The notes beneath the pieces are model-generated. The model did not search any database and was not told where the DNA came from. It saw only the letters and a list, made by a program, of their open reading frames with translations. A stretch of DNA of 49,970 nt from Thermoplasmata archaeon. GTDB taxonomy: Archaea; Thermoplasmatota; Thermoplasmata; Lutacidiplasmatales; UBA184. The position numbers and the translations under genes were made by a program. Positions 15,775 to 22,993 of the stretch are shown piece after piece. Where the stretch lies: the NCBI GenBank assembly GCA_021798415.1, contig JAJZGO010000004.1, forward strand, positions 1 through 49,970. Direction: 5' to 3'. Position 1 is the first letter of the stretch, and each line of letters opens with the position of its first letter.

Positions 15775-17334
15775 GTGGCCACGGACTCCGATAGGGAGGT
15801 CCGAGAGGGACTTTCGAGCATCACCCGCGGAACGCTGTTCCTCCTCTTCGCGACCCTCGGGTTCGTCGTCCTCAACTTCGTCTCGCGCGTCGTGGTCGTG
15901 CGCAGCATCCTGCCGGGCGACTTCAGCGCATTCTCCCTTGGCCTGTCGCTCGCGGGTCTCCTGTCGGCGTTCGGAACGCTCGGACTCACGAACGCCGTCG
16001 CGCGCGGCATCCCGCATGCGGCCTCGGACGCCGAGCGGCGGACGATCGTCCGGAGCACGTTCGCGATCGGGAGCGTGGCCGCCGTCGCGAGCTCGGCCCT
16101 CCTCTGGGTATTCGCGGGACCGATCGGTCGGGCGCTGGGCCAGCCGGGGCTGACGCTCGCGCTCGAGTTCTTCCCCGTCGCCGTCGCCGCGTCGATCATC
16201 GGGAGCCTCGTCGCGTCGATCTTCCAGGGATTCGAGGACGTCACACCGAACGCGCTGTTCCTCCAGCTCGTCAACCCGGGGCTGTTCGTGGTCTTCCTCG
16301 GGATCGCGATCGTCGTCCCTCCGTCCGGTATCGACTATCGCGAAGCGCTCGCGACCTACGCCCTCGCGAACGTCGTGACGCTCGCCCTCATCCTCGTCTA
16401 CGCGGGCCGCCAGCTGCCCCGCCGGCTCCCGAGGGGCCCCCTGGCGCCCGAAGCGCTCGGCCCGCTGCTGCGCTTCGCGGCCCCGCTCTTCGTGGTCGGC
16501 ATCATGGGCAGCATCACGGCGTCCGGAGATACGATCCTCCTGGGGGCCTACCATTTCAGTGAGACGGGGACCTACAGCGCCTCGCTCACGCTCGCCCGGC
16601 TCCTTCAGATCGGGATCGGAGCGGCCGGGTACATCTTCCTGCCGGTCGCGACCAAGTTCTTGCGGCAGAACGACTCCCGGTCGATCCAGCTGACCTACGC
16701 GACGGTGACGAAGTGGATGACGCTCGTCTCGTTGCCGCTGTTCCTGGTGTTCTTCTTCTTTCCGAGCCCGTCCCTCGGGCTCGTCTATGGCCCGAGGTAC
16801 GTCTCGGTCGTTGAGCCGCTCCAGCTCGCCGTGCTCGGGGCGTTCCTGACCACCATCCTCGGTCCCTCGACGATGCTCCAGGTCGCGTTCGGGCAGACCC
16901 GTCTCTTGATGTACAACTCGATCGCGGCCGGGGTCGTCGACGTCGGGCTCGCGCTCCTTCTGGTCCCGGGATTGGGGTACGTCGGGGCCGCCGTCGCGTG
17001 GGCGGTGGCGAACTCGCTCTTCACGGGACTGTCCCTGGTCGAGCTCGCGGTCCTCTCGGGCGTGCACCCGTTCCGGCGGCACTTCGTGGCCCCGCTCCTC
17101 GCGACGGCGCTCCCGATCACCGTCGTGTTCGTCGTGACCCGGCCGCTCGTGTCGGGTCTAGGACTCGTCGTACTCGCGCTCGTGTTGGCGGGGCTCTTCG
17201 TCCTCCTCGTACTCCTCACCCGGAGTGTCGACGACGGCGACCGGCTCCTCCTCGAAGCCGTCGAGCGTCTGATCGGCCGGCGTCTCTCGATCTTGCGGCG
17301 CCTCGGCCGGATCGGGCTGCGCTCGACCCGGTGA
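15775..17334 (+). CDS. Polysaccharide/oligosaccharide flippase (Wzx/MATE-like exporter)
   Basis: A 519-aa protein of the MOP superfamily with about 14 membrane helices. The N-terminal pattern LSSITRGTLFLLFATLGFVVLNFVSRVVVVRSI, the later APLFVVGIMGSITASGDTILLGAY, and the central LPLFLVFFFFPSPSLGLVYG are typical of Wzx-type flippases that move lipid-linked oligosaccharides across the membrane. Substrate is unknown. It diverges from the GT-C-like gene, supporting a joint role in glycosylation of the cell surface or S-layer. The C-terminal tail is Arg rich and cytoplasmic. The last 177 bp overlap a convergent membrane-protein ORF. Confidence 0.85.
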   Translation: MATDSDREVREGLSSITRGTLFLLFATLGFVVLNFVSRVVVVRSILPGDFSAFSLGLSLAGLLSAFGTLGLTNAVARGIPHAASDAERRTIVRSTFAIGSVAAVASSALLWVFAGPIGRALGQPGLTLALEFFPVAVAASIIGSLVASIFQGFEDVTPNALFLQLVNPGLFVVFLGIAIVVPPSGIDYREALATYALANVVTLALILVYAGRQLPRRLPRGPLAPEALGPLLRFAAPLFVVGIMGSITASGDTILLGAYHFSETGTYSASLTLARLLQIGIGAAGYIFLPVATKFLRQNDSRSIQLTYATVTKWMTLVSLPLFLVFFFFPSPSLGLVYGPRYVSVVEPLQLAVLGAFLTTILGPSTMLQVAFGQTRLLMYNSIAAGVVDVGLALLLVPGLGYVGAAVAWAVANSLFTGLSLVELAVLSGVHPFRRHFVAPLLATALPITVVFVVTRPLVSGLGLVVLALVLAGLFVLLVLLTRSVDDGDRLLLEAVERLIGRRLSILRRLGRIGLRSTR

Positions 17335-17703
17335 GCTCCCGGCCGCCGGGGCCGACGCGGCCCGCCCCTCGCGTACGTGCTCGACGAGGAGAAGGACCAC
17401 GCCGCCACCGAGCAGGAAGAAGACGTACTCCGCCAGCGCGTTCGCCGCCCCGGTGTTCCCGAGCGCGTCGACGACCGCCGTGACCACGAGAAGGACCAGG
17501 GCGGCGCCGATAGGATAGCGGGCGTCGAGATGGGCCCACACGGAGTACACCATGTAGGCGAGGAGCAGGACGACGAACGCGATCGTGAACGGGAACGTCA
17601 CGGGCCTCGGATCGCCTCGAACGGTCGCGAGTTCAAAATCGTATCCCGTCGGGTTCGGCCGCACGCCGTGGGTCCGCAACGTGTCGACTACCGGCCGCGT
17701 CAC
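17158..17703 (-). CDS. Small membrane protein of unknown function
   Basis: A 181-aa ORF that I do not recognise. Residues 1-35 are soluble, followed by about three hydrophobic helices: TIAFVVLLLAYMVYSVW, GAALVLLVVTAVVDALG and YVFFLLGGGVVLLLVEHV. The hydrophobic core lies outside the flippase gene, which supports it being real. The last 59 codons are antisense to the 3' end of the flippase and give a strongly acidic tail, probably because Val/Leu codons of the flippase helices read as Asp/Glu on the other strand. Start is GTG at 17703. The gene could be a three-helix accessory protein of the envelope cluster. Confidence 0.55.
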   Translation of the reverse strand: MTRPVVDTLRTHGVRPNPTGYDFELATVRGDPRPVTFPFTIAFVVLLLAYMVYSVWAHLDARYPIGAALVLLVVTAVVDALGNTGAANALAEYVFFLLGGGVVLLLVEHVREGRAASAPAAGSSPGRAQPDPAEAPQDRETPADQTLDGFEEEPVAVVDTPGEEYEEDEEPRQHEREYDES

Positions 17704-17786
17704 GCCCCGGTGGGGCGGGTGCCCAGTCAGGTTTACATAGGTCGTCCCTTATGCCAATCCCGAGAGACCGATTTCGGTTATCCCAG

Positions 17787-18386
17787 ATGGTGGGAAGTTC
17801 GCGCAGGCGACGCATCGTTCCGATCGTGCTCGGATTGGCGATGCTCGCGGTGGTCATTGCGGCGGCCCTGTCGCCGAACACCGGTGTGGTCCAGGCCCAG
17901 ACGAATGCGCAGTACAACCAGTCCCCCTCCTCGACCGTTTCTCCCTACCTCTACGTCGGCATCGGGGTGGCGGTCGCGCTCGCCGCGCTGCTCGTGGCGC
18001 TCCTGTTGATGGGCCGTCGGCGACGCCGACCGCCTTCCCCGCCCCCCCCGCAGTTGTGGCAGGGCGGTCCGTCCGCGCCGGCCTCGGCGGCCGCCGTAGC
18101 GCCTCCCCCGCCTTCCCCCCCGCCGGCGAGCCCCCCTCCGCCCGCCGCCGGCCCGGCGTACCTCGAGACTCCCGAGGACGTCGGCCAGGCCGCCCAGGCC
18201 GGGCCCATCGTGGGAGCGGGCGTTGGCGCGGGGGCGGCGGGAGCGGGCGCCGAAGCGGAACCGGACATCGACTCGCTGATGGCCGAGCTCGACAAGATCA
18301 GCGGCGAGATCCTGAAGCGCGCCCCGAAGAAAGGTGCCGGGTCGGTACCCGCCGACGAAGGGGCCGGCACGACCGGAAACCGCTAG
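17787..18386 (+). CDS. Predicted type I membrane protein with signal peptide and Pro-rich cytoplasmic tail
   Basis: A 199-aa protein (or 211 aa from ATG 17751) that I do not recognise. After RRRR comes a hydrophobic segment IVPIVLGLAMLAVVIAAAL ending VVQAQ, a plausible signal peptide with Ala-X-Ala-like site. A short external stretch with an NQS sequon follows, then helix YVGIGVAVALAALLVALLLMG with an RRRRR stop-transfer. The remainder is Pro/Ala/Gly-rich linker and a C-terminal amphipathic segment DIDSLMAELDKISGEIL. I favour ATG 17787 because the best TATA-like element (TTTACATA, about 17731-17738) is too close to 17751. Function unknown; it may tether a cytoplasmic complex to the membrane. 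Confidence 0.6.
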   Translation: MVGSSRRRRIVPIVLGLAMLAVVIAAALSPNTGVVQAQTNAQYNQSPSSTVSPYLYVGIGVAVALAALLVALLLMGRRRRRPPSPPPPQLWQGGPSAPASAAAVAPPPPSPPPASPPPPAAGPAYLETPEDVGQAAQAGPIVGAGVGAGAAGAGAEAEPDIDSLMAELDKISGEILKRAPKKGAGSVPADEGAGTTGNR

Positions 18387-18413
18387 AGCCCCCGCGCCCG
18401 TGGGCCGGCGGTG

Positions 18414-18418
18414 CTTAA
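18414..18418 (+). promoter_or_regulatory. TATA-like box for small Cys-pair protein
   Basis: TTAAG lies 26-30 bp before the ATG at 18444, fitting a leaderless start there and arguing against the ATG at 18411 used in the ORF track. Confidence 0.45.
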
Positions 18419-18443
18419 GAACCCGGGCGGAGTCGTTCGGACG

Positions 18444-18701
18444 ATGCCCGAAGCCCCGGGAACTCCGGACGAGGACGGCCTCTTAGTGGAGTTGCACGAC
18501 GCGATCGCCCGGGCCTCCCGCCGGCCCCGCGAGATCGAGGTCGGGATTGTGCTCTCGATCGCCCTCGGTCGGCGACGCGGTGCCGTCTCCTGCGGAGGCT
18601 GCCAGATCCCGCTCGAGTTCGAGGGGATCCCGGCCCGGACCAACGCCCGTCTCGGGGGCCCGTTCCGCTTGGTGTTCGAAGAGCGTGCGACCGGTTCGTA
18701 A
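18444..18701 (+). CDS. Small hypothetical protein with one CXXC pair
   Basis: An 85-aa soluble protein that I cannot assign. It begins MPEAPGTPDEDGLL, has an amphipathic helix (LVELHDAIARASRRP), and carries a single SCGGCQIP pair in the middle, which alone is too little to claim a zinc ribbon. It ends GPFRLVFEERATGS. It lies between the signal-peptide protein and DedA on the same strand (26-bp gap to DedA), so it may be part of the envelope cluster. Codon use looks like its neighbours, with G/C in third positions, which supports it being coding. Confidence 0.5.
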   Translation: MPEAPGTPDEDGLLVELHDAIARASRRPREIEVGIVLSIALGRRRGAVSCGGCQIPLEFEGIPARTNARLGGPFRLVFEERATGS

Positions 18702-18727
18702 CCGCGTCGGTCGCCGGAGGTCTTCGG

Positions 18728-19423
18728 ATGTCGATCCTGGGAACGGTCGCTGACCTGATCACGATGATCCTCGCCACGGCCGGACTCGCGGGGGTCTTCG
18801 GCCTGATGGCCGTGGAGAGTTTCGGCCTACCGCCCGTCCCGAGCGAGGTGATCCTGCCGTTCACGGGATTCCTCATCGCGTCGGGGACGTTCCCGCTGGT
18901 CGGGGCGGTGCTCGCCGCTCTGCTGGGAGGCCTCGTCGGCTCGTACGCCGGCTACGCGGTCGGACGGTGGTGGCGCCACCGCATCACCGGCCTCGGGATC
19001 GGCCGACTTCGACTCGAGCCGCGCCACCTAGAGCGGATGGACCGGTTCTTCGCCCGTAGAGGAGAGGTCACGGTCGGCGTGGCGCGTCTACTGCCCGTCG
19101 TCCGAAGCTACATCTCCTACCCGGCCGGGACCGCCGAGATGAACCCGGTGCGCTTCGGTGTGTACACGCTCCTCGGCAGCATTCCGTTCACGCTGGGCCT
19201 CATCTATGCGGGGATGGTCCTGCGATCCGACTGGACCCTGGTCTCTTCGTACTTCTCCGTCCTCGATTACCCGCTGATCGCGATCGTGGCGATCGTCGTC
19301 GTCTTCATCATCCTCCAGGTGGCGGGCGTCCTCGCCCCCGGCTGGCCGCCCCGCCGCGCGTCGAAGGCGCCCACCGCAAGCTCGGCCGACCCGGCCGCGC
19401 CGTCGCCTCCTCCCTCGGGGTGA
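18728..19423 (+). CDS. DedA-family membrane protein
   Basis: A 231-aa protein of the DedA/VTT (SNARE-associated) family, whose members include undecaprenyl-phosphate and phospholipid flippases. The signature re-entrant region is visible: FGLMAVESFGLPPVPSEVILPFTGFLIASG, then GGLVGSYAGYAVGRWW, and RRGEVTVGVARLLPVVRSYISYPAGTAEM with the conserved arginines. A last helix IAIVAIVVVFIILQVAGVL precedes a Pro/Ala-rich tail. Placement next to a Wzx-like flippase and a GT-C-like protein suggests recycling of the lipid carrier in glycan assembly, an inference from context. Confidence 0.87.
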   Translation: MSILGTVADLITMILATAGLAGVFGLMAVESFGLPPVPSEVILPFTGFLIASGTFPLVGAVLAALLGGLVGSYAGYAVGRWWRHRITGLGIGRLRLEPRHLERMDRFFARRGEVTVGVARLLPVVRSYISYPAGTAEMNPVRFGVYTLLGSIPFTLGLIYAGMVLRSDWTLVSSYFSVLDYPLIAIVAIVVVFIILQVAGVLAPGWPPRRASKAPTASSADPAAPSPPPSG

Positions 19424-19454
19424 ACGTCGTCTTCTCGCCCCGGCGCTCGGTCGG

Positions 19455-20825
19455 CTAGGGCCGGGCCCCCGTCCTCGTACGCGCTGGCGGGTGCGAGCGG
19501 GCGTACTCCGGCCGAACGACCTCACCGACCGACCGTCCGATGTACTGGCCGTCCTCGACGATCCGTTCGCCCCGCAGGTAGTGCTCGCGGGGGAAGATCG
19601 CCTCCCAACCCTCGAAAGCGGTCCAGCCGCACGGTGCGTGGAGCCGGCGGGCCTCCAGGCGGGTCCGGGCCCGAAAATCGACCACGAGGAGGTCGGCCCG
19701 ATGCCCGACCGCGAGCCGGCCTCGGGGCTGGCCGACCCAGCGCGACGGTCGGTCGCTCGCGGCTGCGACCAGCGTTCCGAGCTCGAGCTCCGAGGCCCGA
19801 ACCCGGGCGAGCATGAGCGGGAGCATCGTCTCGACGCCCGGCATCCCGCTCGGGGCGAGGTCGAACGGTCGGTCCTTCGTGTCGAGAGAGTGCGGCGCGT
19901 GGTCGCTCGCGAGGCAGGGGACCTCACCGCGCCGGAACCTCGCCCACAGGGCCGCGCGGTCGGCCTCGGAGCGCAGCGGCGGGTTGACTTTGCGGTACGA
20001 GCTGTCGCCCGAACGCTCGGAGAGGAGAAGGTGGTGCGGCGTCGCTTCGAACGACACCCCCGCCGCCCGCAGGCGGTCGGCGACGGTGCCGGTCGTGACG
20101 TGGGCGACGTGCAGGCGCAGCGACGGGGGCGCTTCGCCCAGCGACGCGACGGCGGCGAGCTCGGCGGCGGCCGGACGGCGGGCGTTCCAATCGGCGAGCC
20201 CCCGGTCCGGCAGGTCCGTCCGGAACCGGCTCGGGTCCTCGGCGTGGACGCTGACGGGCAGGCCGAGCTCCGCGAGGCGCGCGAGGAGCCCCGGGACCTC
20301 GACGGACGCAGGGACCTCCTCGACCCCCGTCGTCGGGCTGAGGTAGACCTTGAACCCGCCCGCGGTCTCGGCGAGGCGCGCGAGAGCGCGCGGTCGCACG
20401 GGAAGGGCGTAGAGGAGGACGTCGACGGCCGCCCGGCCGGGAACGCGGCGGGCCTTTTCCTCGACGCCGTCCGAGTCCGTCACCGGCGGGATCGTGTTCG
20501 GCATGTCGCCGACGAGCCCGACCCCCCCGAGGGCGGCCTGGATCGTCCCGGACGCGAGCGTCTCGACGTCGCGAGGTCCTCCCGGCTCGCGCAGGTGAAC
20601 GTGCAGGTCGGTCGCGGCGGGGAGGATCACCGAGTCGCCGACGTCGTGTCGGGGCCCGCCCCTCAGGTCCCGGCCGAGGGCGGCGATGATGCCGTCGTCG
20701 TCGATCGCGATCTCGACCGGCTGGAGGCGCCCGCGAACCTGGGCCCGGCCGACGAGGATCCACGCGACGTGCCCGGTCCGCTCGGGTGCGCCGTCCGGGC
20801 CCCCGGGGTCGTCGTCGGTCCCCAT
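19455..20825 (-). CDS. pyrC: Dihydroorotase
   Basis: A 456-aa amidohydrolase of the class I dihydroorotase type, closing carbamoyl-aspartate to dihydroorotate in pyrimidine synthesis. Metal ligands appear in DLHVHLREPG, the bridging (carboxylated) lysine in GGFKVYLSPTTG, histidines in VSVHAED and LHVAHVTTG, and the late aspartate in CLASDHAPHS. FEATPHHLLLS and KVNPPLRS are family landmarks. I chose ATG 20825 because a TACGTAAA box lies 20-27 bp upstream; the longer track ORF runs through the divergent purM. The C-terminal 20 residues are Arg/Pro rich and may be run-on. Confidence 0.92.
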   Translation of the reverse strand: MGTDDDPGGPDGAPERTGHVAWILVGRAQVRGRLQPVEIAIDDDGIIAALGRDLRGGPRHDVGDSVILPAATDLHVHLREPGGPRDVETLASGTIQAALGGVGLVGDMPNTIPPVTDSDGVEEKARRVPGRAAVDVLLYALPVRPRALARLAETAGGFKVYLSPTTGVEEVPASVEVPGLLARLAELGLPVSVHAEDPSRFRTDLPDRGLADWNARRPAAAELAAVASLGEAPPSLRLHVAHVTTGTVADRLRAAGVSFEATPHHLLLSERSGDSSYRKVNPPLRSEADRAALWARFRRGEVPCLASDHAPHSLDTKDRPFDLAPSGMPGVETMLPLMLARVRASELELGTLVAAASDRPSRWVGQPRGRLAVGHRADLLVVDFRARTRLEARRLHAPCGWTAFEGWEAIFPREHYLRGERIVEDGQYIGRSVGEVVRPEYARSHPPARTRTGARP

Positions 20826-20844
20826 CCTCGGGCGGACGGTGCGG

Positions 20845-20852
20845 TACGTAAA
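20845..20852 (-). promoter_or_regulatory. TATA-like box for pyrC
   Basis: TACGTAAA (TTTACGTA on the minus strand) is 20-27 bp upstream of the pyrC ATG. Confidence 0.4.
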
Positions 20853-20880
20853 GAAGCCAGTCCCCGCCCACCGGGTATCG

Positions 20881-20886
20881 TATAAT
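20881..20886 (+). promoter_or_regulatory. TATA box for purM
   Basis: TATAAT lies 22-27 bp before the GTG at 20908, a clear leaderless arrangement that decides the purM start. Confidence 0.6.
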
Positions 20887-20907
20887 CCCCGGGTCCATGG
20901 GACCCCC

Positions 20908-21966
20908 GTGCTCTCCCCACGGGGCCGTGCGCGGTGGACGTACGCGACGAGCGGCGTGGACCTCCGGGCGCGGTCGCGTGCTCTCGCGGCGCTCCTCGAG
21001 TCACTCGAGTACCGGGCTCCGCCCGACCACGGGCGACCGATACGGGCCCCGGGACACTTTGCCGGGATGATCCGGGTCGGTCGCGAAACGATCGCGGTGA
21101 CCACCGACACCGTCGGGACTAAGGTCCTTCTCGCTGAGCAGCTCGGCCGTTGGGAGGAGGTCGGCGAAGACATCGTCGGTGTCAACGTCAACGACCTTGC
21201 GGCGGTCGGCGCCCGGCCGGCCGGCCTCGTCGACACGATCCTCTGCGTCCGTCCCGACGAGGGGGTCTTCCGGGCCCTCGGACGGGGGCTCGACCGGGGG
21301 ATGCGCGCGGCGCGGTGCACGCTCCTGGGAGGAGAGACGGCGATCGTCCCCGACCTCGTGCGCGGGATCGACCTCGGGGGGACCGCGGTCGGGTTCTTCC
21401 CGCGCGGCCGGGCCCCGGTCACCGGCGCTCGCCTCTCCGCCGGCGACGTGATCCTCGGGATCCCCTCCGTGGGGCTCCACGCGAACGGCTTCACGCTGGT
21501 GCGGAAGTTGCTCGACGACCGCGCGGTCGACCTCGCGGCTCCGCGGCCGGGCGCGAGCGAGCCGGTCGGGGTCGAGCTGTTGCGGCCGACGCGGATCTAC
21601 TCGACGATCGCGGACGCGCTCGCCGGCCGTCCCGACGTGCACGGGTTCGCCCACATGAGCGGAGGCGGGGTGCGCAACCTCGTCCGGCTCCACGCGCGGC
21701 TCGGCTTCGTCCTCGACCACTGGCCGGTCCCTCCGCCCCTCTTCCGGTGGGTGCAATCCTTGGGCGAGCTCCCGGACGAGGAGATGTTCGAGACGTTCAA
21801 CATGGGGATCGGTTTCGTGGTGATCGTCGCCCGCCACCGACTCTCGGAGGTGCGCCGGCGGCTTGCCCGCGCGGGGGCGCCGGACGCGCTCGCGATCGGG
21901 CACGTGGCGCGCGGCGGTGGCGTCCGCCTGCCCGACCTCGGTCTCGAGTACGCGCAGTACGCCTGA
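20908..21966 (+). CDS. purM: Phosphoribosylformylglycinamidine cyclo-ligase
   Basis: A 352-aa AIR synthetase, which closes the imidazole ring in purine synthesis with ATP. Landmarks are TYATSGVDL near the N-terminus, TTDTVGTKVLLAEQLGRWEEVGEDIVGVNVNDLAAVGARP, LLGGETAIVPD, IPSVGLHANGFTLVRK, HMSGGGVRNLVR and EMFETFNMGIGF. The track ORF starts at 20686 inside pyrC; GTG 20908 is preferred because of the TATAAT box and because it falls just before the first family motif. It diverges from pyrC, so a pyrimidine and a purine gene share an 82-bp control region. Confidence 0.93.
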   Translation: MLSPRGRARWTYATSGVDLRARSRALAALLESLEYRAPPDHGRPIRAPGHFAGMIRVGRETIAVTTDTVGTKVLLAEQLGRWEEVGEDIVGVNVNDLAAVGARPAGLVDTILCVRPDEGVFRALGRGLDRGMRAARCTLLGGETAIVPDLVRGIDLGGTAVGFFPRGRAPVTGARLSAGDVILGIPSVGLHANGFTLVRKLLDDRAVDLAAPRPGASEPVGVELLRPTRIYSTIADALAGRPDVHGFAHMSGGGVRNLVRLHARLGFVLDHWPVPPPLFRWVQSLGELPDEEMFETFNMGIGFVVIVARHRLSEVRRRLARAGAPDALAIGHVARGGGVRLPDLGLEYAQYA

Positions 21967-22000
21967 GCCGCGCGTCCGGCGGTCCCGGGCGCAAACAGTT

Positions 22001-22984
22001 ATGGAACGACCGCCCTCCTCGGCGCCGGAGGGCAGAGGGGGCGTGGACCGCGCGAAAGGGTACGCGGTCTTCTTGTCGCTGGCCGCGGCCCTCCTCTGGG
22101 CGACCTACTACATCTTCGTCCTCGCGCTCGACCGAAGTGCCCCGCCGTCGGCCGTCGTGTTCTACCCGTTCCTCTTCGGCGGGGCCGCGTACACCGCCTG
22201 GGCGGCCGCGGCGGGCCACGGCCGGGCGCTGCTCGCGCTCTGGCGGCAGCCGATGGCGTACGTCCGCACCGGGTTCCTGGTCGGGATGCAGGTCTCGGTC
22301 CTCGCCGCGACGTACCTCACAGGTCCGGTCGACGCTTCGCTCCTCTCGCTGATCGGGGACGTCGTGCTGACCCCGCTGATCGTGGCCCTCGTGATCGGCG
22401 CCCACCGGGCGCACGTGACGTCGCGAGTCTTCTCGCTCGGGCTCGTGCTGAGCCTCGCCGGTGGGGCGCTCACGATCGCGGGAGGGCAGGGCCTGACCGC
22501 GGTCCGCGGCCTCGGGTGGGCGGTGGTTCCGGCGGTCCCGGTCTCGGTCGCGCTCTACTTTCTGCTGAGCGCGCGGGAGAACGAGCGCTCCCCTCCGTCG
22601 GCGGTCGTCGCGCAGTCGATGCTCGCCGCGGCGCTCGTCGGCGCTCTCGTCTCGCCCGCGCTCCCGGGTGGGCTCGCGGGACTCGGGTCGCCCTCGCCCG
22701 CCGCTCTCGTCCTCCTCGCCGCGACGGGCGTGACGAGCTTCTTCCTCGCTCCGGCGCTCTACTTCCACGCGATCTCGCGCGCCGGCCTCGTGATCCCGCC
22801 GATGCTGATGACCGGGATCCCGGTCTTCACCCTCCTGCTCTCCGCGACCGTCCTCCGCCTCGAGCTTCCGTGGGTCGCGGTCCTCGGGATCCCGGTCGCG
22901 GTCGTCGGCGCGGTCCTCACGCTCCGCGGCGAGAGCGGCCCCGAGACCCCCGGGCCCCCGGGGCCCGAGACGGCCTCCTCGTAG
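22001..22984 (+). CDS. EamA/DMT-superfamily transporter
   Basis: A 327-aa membrane protein with about ten hydrophobic helices in two EamA repeats (first: GYAVFLSLAAALLWATYYIFVLAL; second: GWAVVPAVPVSVALYFLLSA). The sequence of short loops and the second-half motif HAISRAGLVIPPMLMTGIPVFTLLLSATVL are typical of drug/metabolite transporters. The substrate cannot be predicted. It begins 34 bp after purM on the same strand and could be co-transcribed with it. The final 15 residues (Pro/Gly/Glu) are a short cytoplasmic tail. It converges on polB with 9 bp between stops. Confidence 0.85.
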   Translation: MERPPSSAPEGRGGVDRAKGYAVFLSLAAALLWATYYIFVLALDRSAPPSAVVFYPFLFGGAAYTAWAAAAGHGRALLALWRQPMAYVRTGFLVGMQVSVLAATYLTGPVDASLLSLIGDVVLTPLIVALVIGAHRAHVTSRVFSLGLVLSLAGGALTIAGGQGLTAVRGLGWAVVPAVPVSVALYFLLSARENERSPPSAVVAQSMLAAALVGALVSPALPGGLAGLGSPSPAALVLLAATGVTSFFLAPALYFHAISRAGLVIPPMLMTGIPVFTLLLSATVLRLELPWVAVLGIPVAVVGAVLTLRGESGPETPGPPGPETASS

Positions 22985-22993
22985 CCCGCGAGC

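Noticed and set aside
13998-15794. 598-aa plus-strand ORF opposite the GT-C-like gene
   Set aside because: Highly charged Arg/Glu/Asp composition is the complement of membrane-helix codons; no motif, and the minus-strand protein has a clear membrane topology.
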